From a virus, in the IMG/VR virus record IMGVR_UViG_3300042319_000694, positions 1-46,294 of that record: a stretch of 46,294 nt of DNA. The stretch is one strand, 5' to 3'. Every line of letters starts with the position of its first letter. Positions within the stretch are counted from its first letter, which is position 1. Positions 1 through 7,013 of this stretch are shown here, piece after piece. Both the position numbers and the translations under genes were made by a program. The notes under the pieces are model-generated. The model worked only from the letters and a program-made list of their open reading frames with translations, was not told the origin of the DNA and made no database searches.

Positions 1-172
1 CAGTTACCTTGCCTAATGGAATACCTCTATCGAAATATCCGCTGATAAGATAGTTTAATGCGTAGTTGTTGGTACTGACCCAATCAGTTGGGTCATTGAA
101 GCCAATACTTAAACCGTCGATAGATTTAGTAATTGACTTTCTAAATTTAGAAATATCAAATGCTTTTGCCAT
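1..172 (-). CDS. uvsX: UvsX (RecA-like recombinase), N-terminal fragment
   Basis: The first 57 residues are present; the gene runs off the left edge. The fragment reads MAKAFDISKFRKSI, then NYALNYLISG, then a DRGIPLGKV segment, which matches the stretch just before the Walker A loop of T4 UvsX and RecA-type recombinases. UvsX forms filaments on ssDNA and performs strand exchange in recombination-dependent replication and repair, with gp32 as partner; gene 32 lies two genes upstream. The ATG overlaps the TAA of the preceding small ORF by one base (TAATG), which implies translational coupling. The ATPase core lies outside the window, so the call rests on the N-terminal motif and gene context. 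Confidence 0.8.
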   Translation of the reverse strand, partial: MAKAFDISKFRKSITKSIDGLSIGFNDPTDWVSTNNYALNYLISGYFDRGIPLGKVT

Positions 173-384
173 TATAGATCACCCTTTGATAGTTTCTTCG
201 GACTTACGACAATGTCTTCACGACCGATTGCTTTTAGCCATGTGTTTAATCTGTTAATTATAACAGAATCGTCCTTGGGGTTGTCGAATCTAACATCGAT
301 ATCGGCAACAGTGTCCCCTGTTTGATCTTCTCTACTGTTAAAACTCAGAGAGAAGTTCTCATTAATTTTTTGTGTTCTTGCCAT
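172..384 (-). CDS. Conserved small hypothetical protein between gene 32 and uvsX
   Basis: A 70-residue hydrophilic protein beginning MARTQKINENFSLSF and ending LSKGDL. I do not recognise a domain. It has no signal peptide, membrane segment or cysteine. A CAGGG Shine-Dalgarno-like sequence precedes the ATG, and the stop overlaps the uvsX start by one base, so it is almost certainly co-translated with uvsX. Its position between the ssDNA-binding protein and the recombinase suggests a replication/recombination accessory or simply an early gene; that is inference from context only. Confidence 0.7.
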   Translation of the reverse strand: MARTQKINENFSLSFNSREDQTGDTVADIDVRFDNPKDDSVIINRLNTWLKAIGREDIVVSPKKLSKGDL

Positions 385-404
385 TATTTTTTACCCTGTT
401 GAGA

Positions 405-432
405 ATAGAGTGTGAGTTGCCCCACACTCTAT
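405..432 (-). other. Perfect 10-bp hairpin 3' of gene 32
   Basis: Arms ATAGAGTGTG (405-414) and CACACTCTAT (423-432) flank an 8-nt loop, nine bases past the gene 32 stop in the direction of transcription. No uridine tract follows directly, so it does not look like a standard intrinsic terminator. It may be an mRNA 3'-end stabiliser, an RNase processing site or a weak attenuator between gene 32 and the downstream small ORF/uvsX. Confidence 0.6.
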
Positions 433-440
433 GTTTAGTC

Positions 441-1415
441 TTACTGCTTCTGACGATTGCGAATCATGGCAAGGATGTCTTGCGCACGACTGTTGTCACC
501 TGCGGGAGCTGCGGCAGCTGGAGCAGCACTAACTGCTGGGGCTGGGGTATCGTCAATGTGTTCATCGACTGGTGCAGAGGCTGCTCTGGCAGCTGGCTTG
601 TTAGGATCTCCAGTGGCTTGACTCATACCTGCTGGTTTGAAATACTGACCCCAACGTTCCATATCATAAGCTTCACCATCTACAGAAGCTTCGAACATTT
701 CTTTCATGACCTTGAGTTCTACATCAGTGGGTTTCTTTGGCAAGAATCCGCTGAGATCAAACAGACCATGTGATTCTATTGCTGCAGATTCTACATCTGT
801 TAGCGAACGCTCACGACGGCTCCACTTTGAAGTAGAGTAGTCAGCAAAGCCACCTTTCGATGTCTTAGCAATACGGAAGTCAAGACCTTTCAAGAAGTCT
901 GTTGGCAACTCATCCAATTCTGGATCCATCAATGCGCTACGGATAATAGCGTAGATCTGAGGTCCGATGATAAATCTACGGATAGGGTTGTCTGGGAGTT
1001 TGTCTTCCTTGAGTGGATCTTCAACAACAAAGCCTTGGAAAATGTAACTACGCTTTTTCCAATACTTACGACCCATTTCTTCTAGACTCTTGTCTTTGAA
1101 CCAACCACGCACTTCTGAAAGGATTGGACATGCTGTGCCGTCGTTGTACATTTCCACGCAAGGAACTTGCACTTGAACTGACCTACTGTCTGTTTCGCCT
1201 TTGATTCCTGCGAACGGCAGTTTGATCATTGCACGTTCTACCCAGAAGAATGTGTTGTTGGGATTGCCATCAGGTAAGAAACGTACGACAGCTTCTTTGC
1301 CTTCTTGCATGTTCCAATGTGGGTAAATTGCGTTGTCTCCACCGCCGGTGGATTGTCCTGTGGACTTTGATTGTGCTTCTTGAAGTTTAGCACGGATTTC
1401 TGATAATGTTGCCAT
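441..1415 (-). CDS. 32: gp32-like single-stranded DNA-binding protein
   Basis: 324 residues, close to T4 gp32 (301 aa). It has the gp32 layout: a short basic N-terminal segment, an OB-type core (about 30-240) with aromatic/basic motifs such as KYWKKRSYIFQGFVVEDP (about 118-134), and a flexible tail rich in Ala, Pro and acidic residues (about 265-310) ending in AQDILAMIRNRQKQ, the usual end in marine T4-like gp32. C86 and C96 lie where the T4 zinc site occurs, but a complete His-Cys3 set is not obvious. gp32 coats ssDNA and recruits replication and recombination partners through its acidic tail. A strong GGAGG Shine-Dalgarno precedes the ATG, and a sigma70-type promoter lies about 60 bases upstream. 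Confidence 0.92.
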   Translation of the reverse strand: MATLSEIRAKLQEAQSKSTGQSTGGGDNAIYPHWNMQEGKEAVVRFLPDGNPNNTFFWVERAMIKLPFAGIKGETDSRSVQVQVPCVEMYNDGTACPILSEVRGWFKDKSLEEMGRKYWKKRSYIFQGFVVEDPLKEDKLPDNPIRRFIIGPQIYAIIRSALMDPELDELPTDFLKGLDFRIAKTSKGGFADYSTSKWSRRERSLTDVESAAIESHGLFDLSGFLPKKPTDVELKVMKEMFEASVDGEAYDMERWGQYFKPAGMSQATGDPNKPAARAASAPVDEHIDDTPAPAVSAAPAAAAPAGDNSRAQDILAMIRNRQKQ

Positions 1416-1471
1416 TTTAAATGCCTCCTATGTTATGCCTAAAATGTTTATATGCCTTATGCACACGTTTT

Positions 1472-1500
1472 ATTATGCGCTTTTTATTTATCAAGGTCAA
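1472..1500 (-). promoter_or_regulatory. Sigma70-type promoter of gene 32 with an embedded late box
   Basis: On the minus strand TTGACC (1500-1495) and CATAAT (1477-1472) are separated by exactly 17 bases, a near-consensus host promoter upstream of gene 32. The spacer contains GATAAATA (ATAAATA at 1491-1485), identical to the phage late box found elsewhere in this window. Gene 32 could therefore be read by unmodified host polymerase early and by late-modified polymerase later. Confidence 0.65.
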
Positions 1501-1535
1501 CGATTATCTGCTAGTTTTTCGATTTTATTTTGCCA

Positions 1536-1563
1536 AAAGAAAAAGCGGGTCAAGCCCACTTTT
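1536..1563 (-). terminator. Intrinsic terminator after the 79-aa ORF
   Basis: Minus strand AAAAGTGGG - CTTGA - CCCGCTTTT (one T-G wobble), then TTCTTTT: a stem, short loop and U-rich tract. The loop contains the stop codon of the 79-aa ORF (1550-1552). It closes the small cassette 1550-1925 and separates it from gene 32. Confidence 0.75.
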
Positions 1564-1789
1564 CCTTATACTTCGCCATTGCCCGTTGCCTAGCTAGCCA
1601 TAATCTAAACTTTACATAGTCCGATAGTTCATCTTCATCAACTACCTTACCAAAGGTTCGAGCCTTTAGATTGCGGCCAAATGTGACTTCATCATCAACG
1701 ATGAAGTCACTATCATCTAATCCAAAATTACTTCGCTGGAGTAGCGGCTTTTGCGTCTGCTTTAGCTGGCTCTTTCTTAGCAGGTTCAC
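1550..1789 (-). CDS. Small hypothetical protein overlapping the secreted 65-aa gene
   Basis: Up to 79 residues from a GTG start at 1789; no in-frame ATG, GTG or TTG occurs later before the conserved-looking part. The C-terminal two thirds look like a folded small protein: acidic DDSDFIVDDEVTFGRN, then LSDYVKFRLWLARQRA and a basic end KYKEKWA. Function unknown. If the GTG is used, the first 20 codons overlap the end of the 65-aa gene by 62 nt in another frame, which is long for this compact genome. The true start may instead be a rare codon near 1727. Its stop lies inside an intrinsic terminator, so it is the last gene of its transcript. Confidence 0.6.
   Translation of the reverse strand: MNLLRKSQLKQTQKPLLQRSNFGLDDSDFIVDDEVTFGRNLKARTFGKVVDEDELSDYVKFRLWLARQRAMAKYKEKWA
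1683..1710 (-). other. Perfect 11-bp hairpin inside the 79-aa ORF
   Basis: Arms GTGACTTCATC (1683-1693) and GATGAAGTCAC (1700-1710) with a 6-nt loop, starting 18 bases past the stop of the 65-aa gene. There is no uridine tract after it. It could stabilise the mRNA of the secreted protein or gate translation of the 79-aa ORF, which encodes SDFIVDDEV across it. Confidence 0.6.
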
Positions 1790-1925
1790 TTTTTGCAGGC
1801 TTTTTCTCTTCCTTCTTGGCTTCTACTTTAGCTGGTGCTGCTGGAGTAGCAGGAGCCTTAGCTGGTTCTGCAGCGAATACAGTTGCAGCGAACAATGATG
1901 CTACTACGATTGCGATTGATTTCAT
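1728..1925 (-). CDS. Small secreted Ala/Lys/Pro-rich protein with signal peptide
   Basis: 65 residues. The N-terminus MKSIAIVVASLFAATVFA followed by AEP is a textbook Sec signal peptide (one Lys, hydrophobic core, AxA-type cleavage near residues 17-19). The mature part of about 46 residues is low-complexity Ala/Lys/Pro/Glu with repeated PAK units and no Cys or aromatics. Similar small periplasmic proteins are frequent in betaproteobacteria, so I infer capture from the host. The gene has its own AAAGGAAA Shine-Dalgarno and lies between two terminators (2031-2056 upstream, 1536-1563 downstream), the layout of a moron-type insertion. A periplasmic or envelope role is inferred; no enzyme function is visible. 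Confidence 0.75.
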   Translation of the reverse strand: MKSIAIVVASLFAATVFAAEPAKAPATPAAPAKVEAKKEEKKPAKSEPAKKEPAKADAKAATPAK

Positions 1926-2030
1926 TTTAAAGTTTCCTTTAGGTTGTTTTTACGTAAAGAATATTCCCTACGTATATATATAACGCTTTAGTAGGACTAA
2001 ACGTTTACATAAAAGTTTGATTTCATTTAG
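1926..2030 (-). promoter_or_regulatory. Putative promoter/leader of the secreted 65-aa gene
   Basis: The 105-base gap upstream of the 65-aa gene is AT-rich. On the minus strand a TTTAGT - 17 nt - TATATA pair could be a weak sigma70 promoter. TTTAGT and ACTAAA form a small inverted repeat at its -35 side. TTTACGTAAA (1949-1958) is a 10-bp palindrome in the predicted leader. None is close to consensus; the promoter is inferred mainly because the gene sits just after a terminator. Confidence 0.3.
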
Positions 2031-2056
2031 CCAAAAGAAAGGGCACCTAAGTGCCC
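2031..2056 (-). terminator. Intrinsic terminator after the 626-aa gene
   Basis: Minus strand GGGCAC - TTAG - GTGCCC followed by TTTCTTTTGG: a GC stem (2041-2046 with 2051-2056), tetraloop and U-rich tract, just past the stop at 2078. It ends the late transcript that starts upstream of this gene. Confidence 0.85.
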
Positions 2057-2077
2057 GATCTAACTGCGACGAAACTT

Positions 2078-3958
2078 TTAATAGCCTGCCAATTCTCTAA
2101 TACGTGATAGTTCTGCAATCTGTGGATCTTGTTGTTGTGGTGCCATTCTTTCTACAAATTTGCGAGCAACTTGTTCAGCCTGTTCACCAAACTTTTTGCC
2201 TACCATAATAGCAACGCCTTCTGGGCCTTTGGGGAATGTGCCTGTATCACGATCATAAAATGATGTAATAAACTCTGCTAATTCTTCAGTGTTCAATCTT
2301 TCTTTTCTCTTTTCAAAATCACGTTTTGGCTTGTCATCCTTGTATTCTATATCTTTCATAGTCAGTGGTGATTGTCCTGACTTCTTACGATCCACTGCTG
2401 GTCGTTCGTAGTCTCTTGGATTGTCTGGATCCACAGCTTCCTGCGGTACTGGCTCTTCTGCAGGTACAGCCGCTGCTGGATCAACTGGTGCTGGTTCCGC
2501 TTCCGGAGCAGTTTGGTCACCTCCTTGGGCTGCTTCCGGGTCATCCACCATGTCGCCAAAATCCAACTGTTCTAGTGCTTCGGGTGCATTAAATTCCAAC
2601 CAATCTTTGATCAATGGTCTCACACATGCATCTGGATCTTGTGCTGCCTGTTCTTTGATTCGCTTGTATAGTTCCGGATCTTCAATCAATCCTTTGAGGC
2701 TTTCGATAGCATTGGTGCCATCAACTCCCGCTGGGAAGTGTTGTCCTACTAGTTCTTGTAGACCTTGTAATGCTGCCTGTTGTTCTTCGGGGTCTTCACT
2801 GGTCACTGCACTGTCTTCGCCTAGGCCCATGACCCAGTTTTCAAATTGAGCAAATGGGTCATTGTCTTCTGTTTCAACCGTTAGGTCTTCGTTGTTGATT
2901 TCTTCTTGTGTCATAGCGACTATGTCGTCATAGCCTATGGTGTTTCCTTCTTTCATCAGTCTGTATAAGACTGGAAACACAGTTGCGATATCTTCTTTAA
3001 ATGATCTGACCGTGAATTTTTGTTTAAAATCTTCTACTACGTCTTGTGGAATTTCTTCGCTGTCGTAGGCCTGAAAGTTTTCTTTGTATGCCTCGTAATG
3101 GCTTTGTTTACTCAATGCCTTAATCTGTTCTCTTAGATGATTTAGATACTCTGTACTTCTTTCAACTACTGAGTTGGTATCTGAGTTCATTAGGTCATTG
3201 CGTACTACGTAGTTGCCAAAACTCTTGAGCTGAGCGATTTCTTCACTCATTTTAGTAATGCTTGCGCCTAGTTCATCGTATGGTAGGCCACCGTTAGCCA
3301 CGTGACGCTGCATGGCTCTGGCGCCAGCGAGATGAATAAAGGGATATTTAAAACGTTCGCCGTCTTGGTTTTCAACAAATAGTCCAGAAATATTTCTAGT
3401 TCTAGCACCTGGCTGTGTATCATCCATTACTGCTTGGCTGTGTTTAATAATTAGACGTGTGTCCATTAATTTTTGATAGCTCACTGTTTTGCTACCGTAC
3501 ATCGAGCTTTCGCTCATTATGTTTTCACTCATTAGGCTTTCTCCAACTGGTTTTTGTACCATATTTGTCTGTGGTTTAGGTTGTGCATTCTGACTAAGGA
3601 ATTGATAATCTCGTTTGTCAAGATTGTCTTTGGCAATGTCTCTAGTGTCAAAACTCAATAATCTGCGTTTGGCAAATTGACGCAATTCTTTCAAGAATCC
3701 GTACCAATTTGTTTTCTGTCCATCGTCCATGCCTTCGGTGATGCCATTAGAAAAATACACTTTTATGCTATTGGGTTCTGCAAGGCTGATACTGACATGA
3801 CCTATTGGCGTTTGCCCTTCTGTGTAGTCAAAATCAAAGAATCTAGCCTGTTCAGGATTGATTGTGATCTCACCGGTTTCGGCTCCTAGTTTCAGCCCAG
3901 CAAAGCGGCTGCGTACCTTGTAGAATAAATCGGTGGCTATGTTATTTGTTGCGTCCAT
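2078..3958 (-). CDS. Putative structural protein (T4-like phage family, function unknown)
   Basis: 626 residues from ATG at 3958; a longer reading from TTG at 3973 (five more residues) is less likely because the late box occupies that sequence. I place it in a hypothetical family common in marine T4-like phages but know no tested function. It has an N-terminal alpha/beta part (KVRSRFAGLKLG; NWYGFLKELRQFAKRRLL; KRDYQFLS, about 1-125), a long acidic helical middle (about 190-460), a Pro/Ala/Glu-rich linker (about 475-525) and a C-terminal helical part with KKFGEQAEQVARKFVERM. No signal peptide or membrane segment. ATAAATA lies 5 nt before the ATG with no Shine-Dalgarno, so it is expressed late. 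It directly follows gp17. Confidence 0.7.
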   Translation of the reverse strand: MDATNNIATDLFYKVRSRFAGLKLGAETGEITINPEQARFFDFDYTEGQTPIGHVSISLAEPNSIKVYFSNGITEGMDDGQKTNWYGFLKELRQFAKRRLLSFDTRDIAKDNLDKRDYQFLSQNAQPKPQTNMVQKPVGESLMSENIMSESSMYGSKTVSYQKLMDTRLIIKHSQAVMDDTQPGARTRNISGLFVENQDGERFKYPFIHLAGARAMQRHVANGGLPYDELGASITKMSEEIAQLKSFGNYVVRNDLMNSDTNSVVERSTEYLNHLREQIKALSKQSHYEAYKENFQAYDSEEIPQDVVEDFKQKFTVRSFKEDIATVFPVLYRLMKEGNTIGYDDIVAMTQEEINNEDLTVETEDNDPFAQFENWVMGLGEDSAVTSEDPEEQQAALQGLQELVGQHFPAGVDGTNAIESLKGLIEDPELYKRIKEQAAQDPDACVRPLIKDWLEFNAPEALEQLDFGDMVDDPEAAQGGDQTAPEAEPAPVDPAAAVPAEEPVPQEAVDPDNPRDYERPAVDRKKSGQSPLTMKDIEYKDDKPKRDFEKRKERLNTEELAEFITSFYDRDTGTFPKGPEGVAIMVGKKFGEQAEQVARKFVERMAPQQQDPQIAELSRIRELAGY

Positions 3959-3963
3959 AAGTA

Positions 3964-3970
3964 TATTTAT
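3964..3970 (-). promoter_or_regulatory. Late promoter box, 5 nt before ATG
   Basis: Minus strand GATAAATA-TACTT-ATG. The box overlaps the last codon of gp17. The spacing of 5 nt between ATAAATA and ATG recurs at other genes here, and no Shine-Dalgarno can fit after the expected transcription start. Confidence 0.7.
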
Positions 3971-5556
3971 CAAAGACCCATGCTGACAAAGATCGGCATA
4001 GGCATAGATTCATCGGTGATTTTTTCTGTCATTTTGTCGTAGATCTGTGGATCCCAATCCGCTAGCACATCTGCCATACGCATGATCAGCAGTGTTGAAC
4101 TGACTAGATCGTCGTGTTCCCCGCTCTTGGCTTTAAACCCCAGCCCCGATGCTATATAGGTTTTTAGTTCAGATATCAACGGTTTAGAGTGGATGGTCAT
4201 TTTGTGGTTTTCGATCATATTTTTTAGTTGGCTGCAAGCAGATATCTTTGATCTATGTGTGGTGTTAAATCCTTTACGGAACTTGCGTATGTGTCCTTTG
4301 CGGATGGGCTCTGAAAGGAACAATCCGTGGAAGTTTTCTTCACCTATGTCGTTGATCACTATTAGGGCAGATTCGCCTATTGTATTGTTTTCAACACTGT
4401 AATACATAATAGGTGCACCACCTTGTTCTTCGCCTCTTTCATGTATGTATTTTAGTATTTCTCTCAAGACTCTGACCTGTTGCTGTACAGGAGTGGTATT
4501 GTGATGCCATTCTGCTACTTGTACCATTTCAGGCATTTCATAGACCTGTATGGCGCCGTAGTCTCCACCTGTGCCCAAGCTGGGATCTAGAGCTATTAGA
4601 TATGTGGCTCTGGGGTTTATTTCTTTGTACCAACGTGTCTGCCCCATGTTCATCATAGGGTCCGATCCTGTAAGTTCAACCAACTTCACAGAGTTGATTA
4701 GAGTTTCATCATAGATCAAGAATTCACATTCGAACTCTCTACGGAATCGTTCTTCGCCGATCTTAGCACGTTCTAATCTAGCCCACTCCTCGTCTCTGTC
4801 TGGGTGTTCTTGCCACGGTGCGAAGAAAGGAAAGAAGCCATTGACACCTAATTTGGTTTCATTGCCGAAGTCGTCGAACCGCTTGTTGGCTTCTAACCAA
4901 ATCATAGCAAATTGATCTTCGTCACTGTTAGGTGTTGACGTGATAATAGCTTTACCACCTGTGGCCAATGTTGGCGATAATGCAGTCCAGAACTCTTTGG
5001 CTTTTTCCGGTGGTTGCACGAACGCAAACTCATCACAATATATTAATGAAAGAGATTTGCCGCGGCCTGTGTTTTCAGTTGTGGTAGTTGCTTGTATGCG
5101 TGAACCATTATCGTATTCGATGGTGTTTCTGTTATATGAATATACCCCGGCACGGATAAAGTCTGGTAAATTTTCATAGGCATATCTATAACGATCCATA
5201 ATGTCTCGAGCGCCTTCGTACTTGTGTGCAGCAATCAACACCTGTACGTCTGGCATGAACTGTGTGTACCACAATAGGTATGCCACTGCACACGTGGTCT
5301 TGCCCATCTGACGCGGCAGCATGGCTATGCATTCTTTGTTGGTGTGATATGCATCAATTAACAGTTCTTGAAAACCATAGGGTTCAAATGGTATAGACCC
5401 TCTAGTAGGATGTTGTATCTTAATAAAGTTTTTGGCAAAGTATAAAGGACCGCCGACTGGATCCATACAGGCTTCTAGGTGTTTGACTTCTTCTAAATTG
5501 TACCGGATCGGTGCATGGGCTTTCTTAATTAGATTGCCGTCTAAGGATTTTGACAT
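3970..5556 (-). CDS. 17: Terminase large subunit gp17 (ATPase-nuclease)
   Basis: 528 residues. It powers translocation of DNA into the prohead and cuts concatemers. The N-terminal ATPase has Walker A PRQMGKTT (81-88), Walker B LIYCDEF (171-177; D175, E176) and a coupling motif around TSTPN (206-210). The C-terminal RNase H-like nuclease shows the acidic triad ALDPSLGTGGDYG (D324), SVEN (E389) and HDD (482-483). T4 gp17 is 610 aa, so this is a slightly short but complete version. The start has AGTAAATA 5 nt upstream of ATG and no Shine-Dalgarno. Unlike T4, the small subunit gp16 is not adjacent: three ORFs lie between them. Confidence 0.95.
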   Translation of the reverse strand: MSKSLDGNLIKKAHAPIRYNLEEVKHLEACMDPVGGPLYFAKNFIKIQHPTRGSIPFEPYGFQELLIDAYHTNKECIAMLPRQMGKTTCAVAYLLWYTQFMPDVQVLIAAHKYEGARDIMDRYRYAYENLPDFIRAGVYSYNRNTIEYDNGSRIQATTTTENTGRGKSLSLIYCDEFAFVQPPEKAKEFWTALSPTLATGGKAIITSTPNSDEDQFAMIWLEANKRFDDFGNETKLGVNGFFPFFAPWQEHPDRDEEWARLERAKIGEERFRREFECEFLIYDETLINSVKLVELTGSDPMMNMGQTRWYKEINPRATYLIALDPSLGTGGDYGAIQVYEMPEMVQVAEWHHNTTPVQQQVRVLREILKYIHERGEEQGGAPIMYYSVENNTIGESALIVINDIGEENFHGLFLSEPIRKGHIRKFRKGFNTTHRSKISACSQLKNMIENHKMTIHSKPLISELKTYIASGLGFKAKSGEHDDLVSSTLLIMRMADVLADWDPQIYDKMTEKITDESMPMPIFVSMGL

Positions 5557-5561
5557 ATGTT

Positions 5562-5568
5562 TATTTAC
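5562..5568 (-). promoter_or_regulatory. Late promoter box of gene 17, 5 nt before ATG
   Basis: Minus strand AGTAAATA-AACAT-ATG. One-base variant of the ATAAATA box with identical 5-nt spacing; it sits immediately after the terminator 5571-5598. Confidence 0.65.
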
Positions 5569-5570
5569 TG

Positions 5571-5598
5571 AAAAAAATAGGCTCCGGAGAGCCTATTT
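5571..5598 (-). terminator. Intrinsic terminator between the 220-aa gene and gene 17
   Basis: Minus strand AAATAGGCTC - TCCG - GAGCCTATTT then TTTT: a perfect 10-bp stem, tetraloop and U tract, 17 bases past the stop at 5615. Confidence 0.92.
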
Positions 5599-5614
5599 GG
5601 TTTGTTAGTTTATA

Positions 5615-6277
5615 TTAACTATCGATCGTTTCTGCGGCATCGACTAGTGTTACTGCAACGTCATCGTAAATGTCTCCAATAGTGTCTGGTGCTGCAATTG
5701 TAATTGTTTCATCAATTTCAGCTCCCTGACCGCCATCATAAACACGCACACGTTTTGTCATTGCCAGTAGTATTGCTTGTCCGATCAAATAACGCAAGGC
5801 TTTAGCTGTTGTATCAATAGTAATCGCTCCGCCTGTTGTTGGTGCAAACGAAGCAACTCCTAGTCCTTTGCCGCCTGTTGAGCTTACAGCAGTTGAAGAA
5901 TTAGTTACAGATGTTAGTATGTTTGATGCAGAAGCTGCACCACTGCGATCGTATCTGATGGTAAATGTCACCGAGGTTGGTTGGTTGGCTGCTACTGTTA
6001 CGCCACCGCTGGCAAATTGTACGTCTTGAATTTGAGCGTCAGCAAATCTTGATACTGCATCAACGATGTTCATAAAACGCAGATGTCCTCTTGCCACACG
6101 CTGACCAATTACCAGTGTAGTTGGTTTAGTGGTAAACTGGCTATGGTCTTGAGGATATACAGCACCGTTATCAGTGCCGTCAGCTGTAGGATATGTTCCT
6201 GTGCCACCGCTGAGTGTTAGCACAACTTGATAAAATTCTGGTCTTAATGACTCTGTTGAAATTTTAAATCCTGACAT
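5615..6277 (-). CDS. Putative virion protein, 220 aa (function unknown)
   Basis: Ser/Thr/Ala/Gly-rich with alternating beta-type segments, for example GHLRFMNIVDAVSRFADAQI (63-82) and TSVTFTIRYD; no cysteine, signal peptide or membrane segment. The composition fits a beta-rich structural or decoration protein, but I do not recognise a family. It is the last gene of the unit starting at 7610: it follows the acidic Met/Pro-rich gene with a TAATG one-base overlap, has an AAGGAG Shine-Dalgarno and is followed by a strong terminator. Late expression with the packaging genes suggests a capsid or neck role (inference). Confidence 0.7.
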   Translation of the reverse strand: MSGFKISTESLRPEFYQVVLTLSGGTGTYPTADGTDNGAVYPQDHSQFTTKPTTLVIGQRVARGHLRFMNIVDAVSRFADAQIQDVQFASGGVTVAANQPTSVTFTIRYDRSGAASASNILTSVTNSSTAVSSTGGKGLGVASFAPTTGGAITIDTTAKALRYLIGQAILLAMTKRVRVYDGGQGAEIDETITIAAPDTIGDIYDDVAVTLVDAAETIDS

Positions 6278-7011
6278 TATTTCGCTCCTTTAGCTTCTGA
6301 CAATCTCTGCAGAAGTTCTTCTCTTATACTGGCACGTAGTTGTTCTTTGCTTTCATATGCTCCAGCTGCCATTGGATTATCACCGCGATATGGCTTGCCG
6401 CTGAAGCTTTTCTTAGGCTTGTTTAGATCGTTACCGTCTGGAATAGCAGCATCAATGCCTGCATATTCTGGATCTGATCCGTTTAGTGAATTACCAAATG
6501 CTTCGTCTTTTTCTTTCTTTTCAGCATCGTGATCGTCCATATCGTGATCACCATCACCGTCAATGTCTCCCATTGCCTTGGTTACATCATCACCGTCATC
6601 GCGATCTAAATCCCCCATCGGAGGCATGTTGTCTGCATCCATATCACTTGGCCCGCCCATGTTATCTGCATCAGGCTCGTCATGTGGCTCTGAATCCATG
6701 GGTGGCAGCATCTTTAATGGAGGCAGTCCGCCCATTGGTTTGTCCATGGGTTCAATACTGATAGAACTGATAGGTGATGCTGGCTTATCCATATCTGGAT
6801 TCACACTTTTCACCAGCTTCATTAGTTCTTCAATGTTGTCTAAGCCCTGTGCATTAAGGTTAATGCTCATGGTTGGAGGTGGAGTATCTGGTTTTTCTGG
6901 CATTGACGGCATTCCCATAGGCATGCCCATCGGCATAGGTGAGTCACCGCAGGCTTCTGTGGCAGGCCTGTCTAACTCCTGCATCTTGGCCAATAGTTCT
7001 TGAAAGTTCAT
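6277..7011 (-). CDS. Acidic Met/Pro-rich protein, possible head core or scaffold component
   Basis: 244 residues, very biased: Met/Pro repeats (PMPMGMPMGMP, about 25-35), a helical patch TMSINLNAQGLDNIEELMKL (47-66), then a long Asp/Met/Gly/Pro-rich middle (about 105-170, with DGDGDHDMDDHD) and a charged helical C-terminus ASIREELLQRLSEA. The composition suggests a disordered, strongly acidic protein. Such proteins occur in T4-like marine phages near packaging/head genes; a role in the prohead core is inferred, not shown. The Shine-Dalgarno AAAGGAAA lies within the end of the upstream gene, and its stop overlaps the next start. Confidence 0.65.
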   Translation of the reverse strand: MNFQELLAKMQELDRPATEACGDSPMPMGMPMGMPSMPEKPDTPPPTMSINLNAQGLDNIEELMKLVKSVNPDMDKPASPISSISIEPMDKPMGGLPPLKMLPPMDSEPHDEPDADNMGGPSDMDADNMPPMGDLDRDDGDDVTKAMGDIDGDGDHDMDDHDAEKKEKDEAFGNSLNGSDPEYAGIDAAIPDGNDLNKPKKSFSGKPYRGDNPMAAGAYESKEQLRASIREELLQRLSEAKGAK

Positions 7012-7013
7012 AG

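Noticed and set aside
3959-3973. TTG start at 3973 for the 626-aa gene
   Set aside because: The codons between 3973 and 3958 are the late box itself; ATG at 3958 shows the common 5-nt spacing.
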